Assembly: GCA_001548435.1 (NCBI GenBank)
Contig: AP017308.1
Span: forward strand, 5,589,030 to 5,653,029
DNA length: 64,000 bases
DNA from: Leptolyngbya sp. NIES-3755
GTDB lineage: Bacteria > Cyanobacteriota > Cyanobacteriia > Leptolyngbyales > Leptolyngbyaceae
Direction of reading: 5' to 3'
Within the stretch, counting starts at the first letter, position 1; every line of letters begins with the position of its first letter. Of this stretch, positions 63,110 to 64,000 are shown piece by piece. The notes below the pieces were generated by a model. The model was not told the origin of the DNA and did not search any database. It saw only the letters and a program-made list of their open reading frames with translations. The position numbers and the translations under genes are program-made.

Positions 63110-64000
63110 TTACAGATAATATCGCACCGTTGTCACCACCCGACTTTTCTTCGTTCGCAACGCCGCTTTCAAAAATAATGTCGTTTGGTTATGTAACAAC
63201 GCTTCCCACCAGCGACGTGGTACAAATGCCGGAATGATCACCGTTGATAAGACTCCTGGGTGCTGAGCTTCATACCGCCCCACGAAGTCCAGAATCGGAG
63301 TGACCACCGATCGATAAGGCGAATCCAAAATCACCAATTCAATATCCGATTCCATTTGATTCCATCGATCGCGGAATTTCTTCAAATCGGTTGTTCCCAC
63401 ATCCACATGCACCGCGACAATTTCATCGGCAATACTCCGTGCATAATCTAACGCTTCAATAGTTCCGCGATGCAATTGTCCAACAATCACGATCGCTGGA
63501 TGTGTCACGACTTCTCCCCGCGCTCTGGGAATATGACTCCGAGGCGGCAAATTCTGAATCGTTAATCGATCGGCAACGTGTTGATAATGCCGTCGAATCG
63601 CGATAAACAATGTCACGACTAATGGCACTGTGAACACGACGACCCAAGCACCGAGCGCGAATTTTGTCCAAATCACCACCGCAAGCACGATCGTCGTTGC
63701 GATTGTACCCAGTCCATTCAAAAGAGCACTTGCTCTCCAGCCTCGCTCTTTGCCCTTGAACCAATGCACGACCATTCCAGCTTGCGACAGTGTGAATGAA
63801 GTGAATACCCCAACCGCATACAGAGGAATGATTGCTGTGGTATTGCCTTTGAACACGACAAGTAGAATCGCAGCGCAAATACTTAAGAGCAGGATGCCGT
63901 TCGAGTAAACTAATCGATCGCCTAACAGTGCCAACTGTCTCGGCAAGAATCCATCTCGCGCTAAGAAATAGCACAGTCTAGGAAAATCTGCATAGCTCGT
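63110..64000 (-). CDS. APC-family permease with UspA-like C-terminal domain, cut by window end
   Basis: The C-terminal 296 codons of an amino acid/polyamine permease; the frame is open to the right edge. The first visible residues TSYADFPRLCYFLARDGF are conserved in bacterial APC permeases. Four more hydrophobic spans follow, then a soluble ~130-residue Usp-like domain (AIVIVGQLHRGTIEALDYAR, IVAVHVDVGTTDLKKF) at about 160-290. Members of this architecture are often annotated as amino acid or potassium permeases; the substrate is not evident. Confidence 0.88.
   Translation of the reverse strand, partial: TSYADFPRLCYFLARDGFLPRQLALLGDRLVYSNGILLLSICAAILLVVFKGNTTAIIPLYAVGVFTSFTLSQAGMVVHWFKGKERGWRASALLNGLGTIATTIVLAVVIWTKFALGAWVVVFTVPLVVTLFIAIRRHYQHVADRLTIQNLPPRSHIPRARGEVVTHPAIVIVGQLHRGTIEALDYARSIADEIVAVHVDVGTTDLKKFRDRWNQMESDIELVILDSPYRSVVTPILDFVGRYEAQHPGVLSTVIIPAFVPRRWWEALLHNQTTLFLKAALRTKKSRVVTTVRYYL

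Overview
The window looks like chromosomal DNA of a filamentous or Leptolyngbya-like cyanobacterium. The HIP1 octamer GCGATCGC and its core CGATCG occur throughout. The gene content is also cyanobacterial: a DHNA-CoA thioesterase of phylloquinone synthesis, a PilT-type motor with a long Pro-rich N-terminus, a Ctp protease, IspG, NB-ARC/TPR proteins, Uma2 nucleases, a MASE1 hybrid kinase and a large APC permease with a UspA-like tail. Both window edges cut genes: a site-2 protease on the left and an APC permease on the right.

Layout. 1-10 kb holds housekeeping genes: site-2 protease, DUF815 ATPase, thioesterase and map run rightward; pilT, ctp, ispG, ylqF, a Uma2 nuclease and a universal stress protein run leftward. 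pgk follows with a clear terminator. 11.5-14.2 kb is accessory: an Rpn-type nuclease remnant, an AT-richer unknown membrane protein, an unlisted 56-aa gene, a class V aminotransferase and tRNA-Asn(GTT). 14.3-19.5 kb carries the two TRAP permease subunits without their binding protein, an MBL-fold protein that has lost two metal ligands, an Mpo1-like protein, an amidohydrolase and PsiE. 19.7-26.4 kb has a tandem-duplicated CobA-like protein, cyclophilin, a RelE/Phd toxin-antitoxin pair, a STAND/TPR protein split from its N-terminal part, a VanX-like dipeptidase and yidD.

The most unusual part is 26.5-52.6 kb, a run of rightward genes. The first six (26555-38833) are large unrecognised proteins. 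By eye they share one domain, marked by a D-x-x-DP-x-x-F-Y-Y-L-P-like motif followed by a second block, and most carry repeated beta-rich modules. After a terminator come three proteins of contractile-tail baseplates (gp25-like, a TIGR02243-like baseplate protein, a TIGR02242-like tail protein). These are followed by a DUF4159-like protein, a Cache-HAMP sensor without output domain, two single-span proteins with Ig-like domains (one with WD40 repeats, one with a winged-helix-like N-terminus) and a TPR protein. No sheath, tube, spike or assembly ATPase gene is in the window. I infer a membrane-associated, baseplate-derived machine with a new paralogous family, or one half of a split cyanobacterial contractile injection system. 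In this strain its baseplate gene is interrupted by an intact IS5-family element; removing it exactly restores the frame.

52.6-64 kb returns to ordinary genes: DUF3445, a decayed Uma2 gene, ilvA, ppa, a possible structured RNA, an MBL hydrolase, a frameshifted MASE1 hybrid histidine kinase, a pentapeptide-repeat protein, a PBP4-type D,D-peptidase, an unknown membrane-anchored protein, a patatin and the APC permease.
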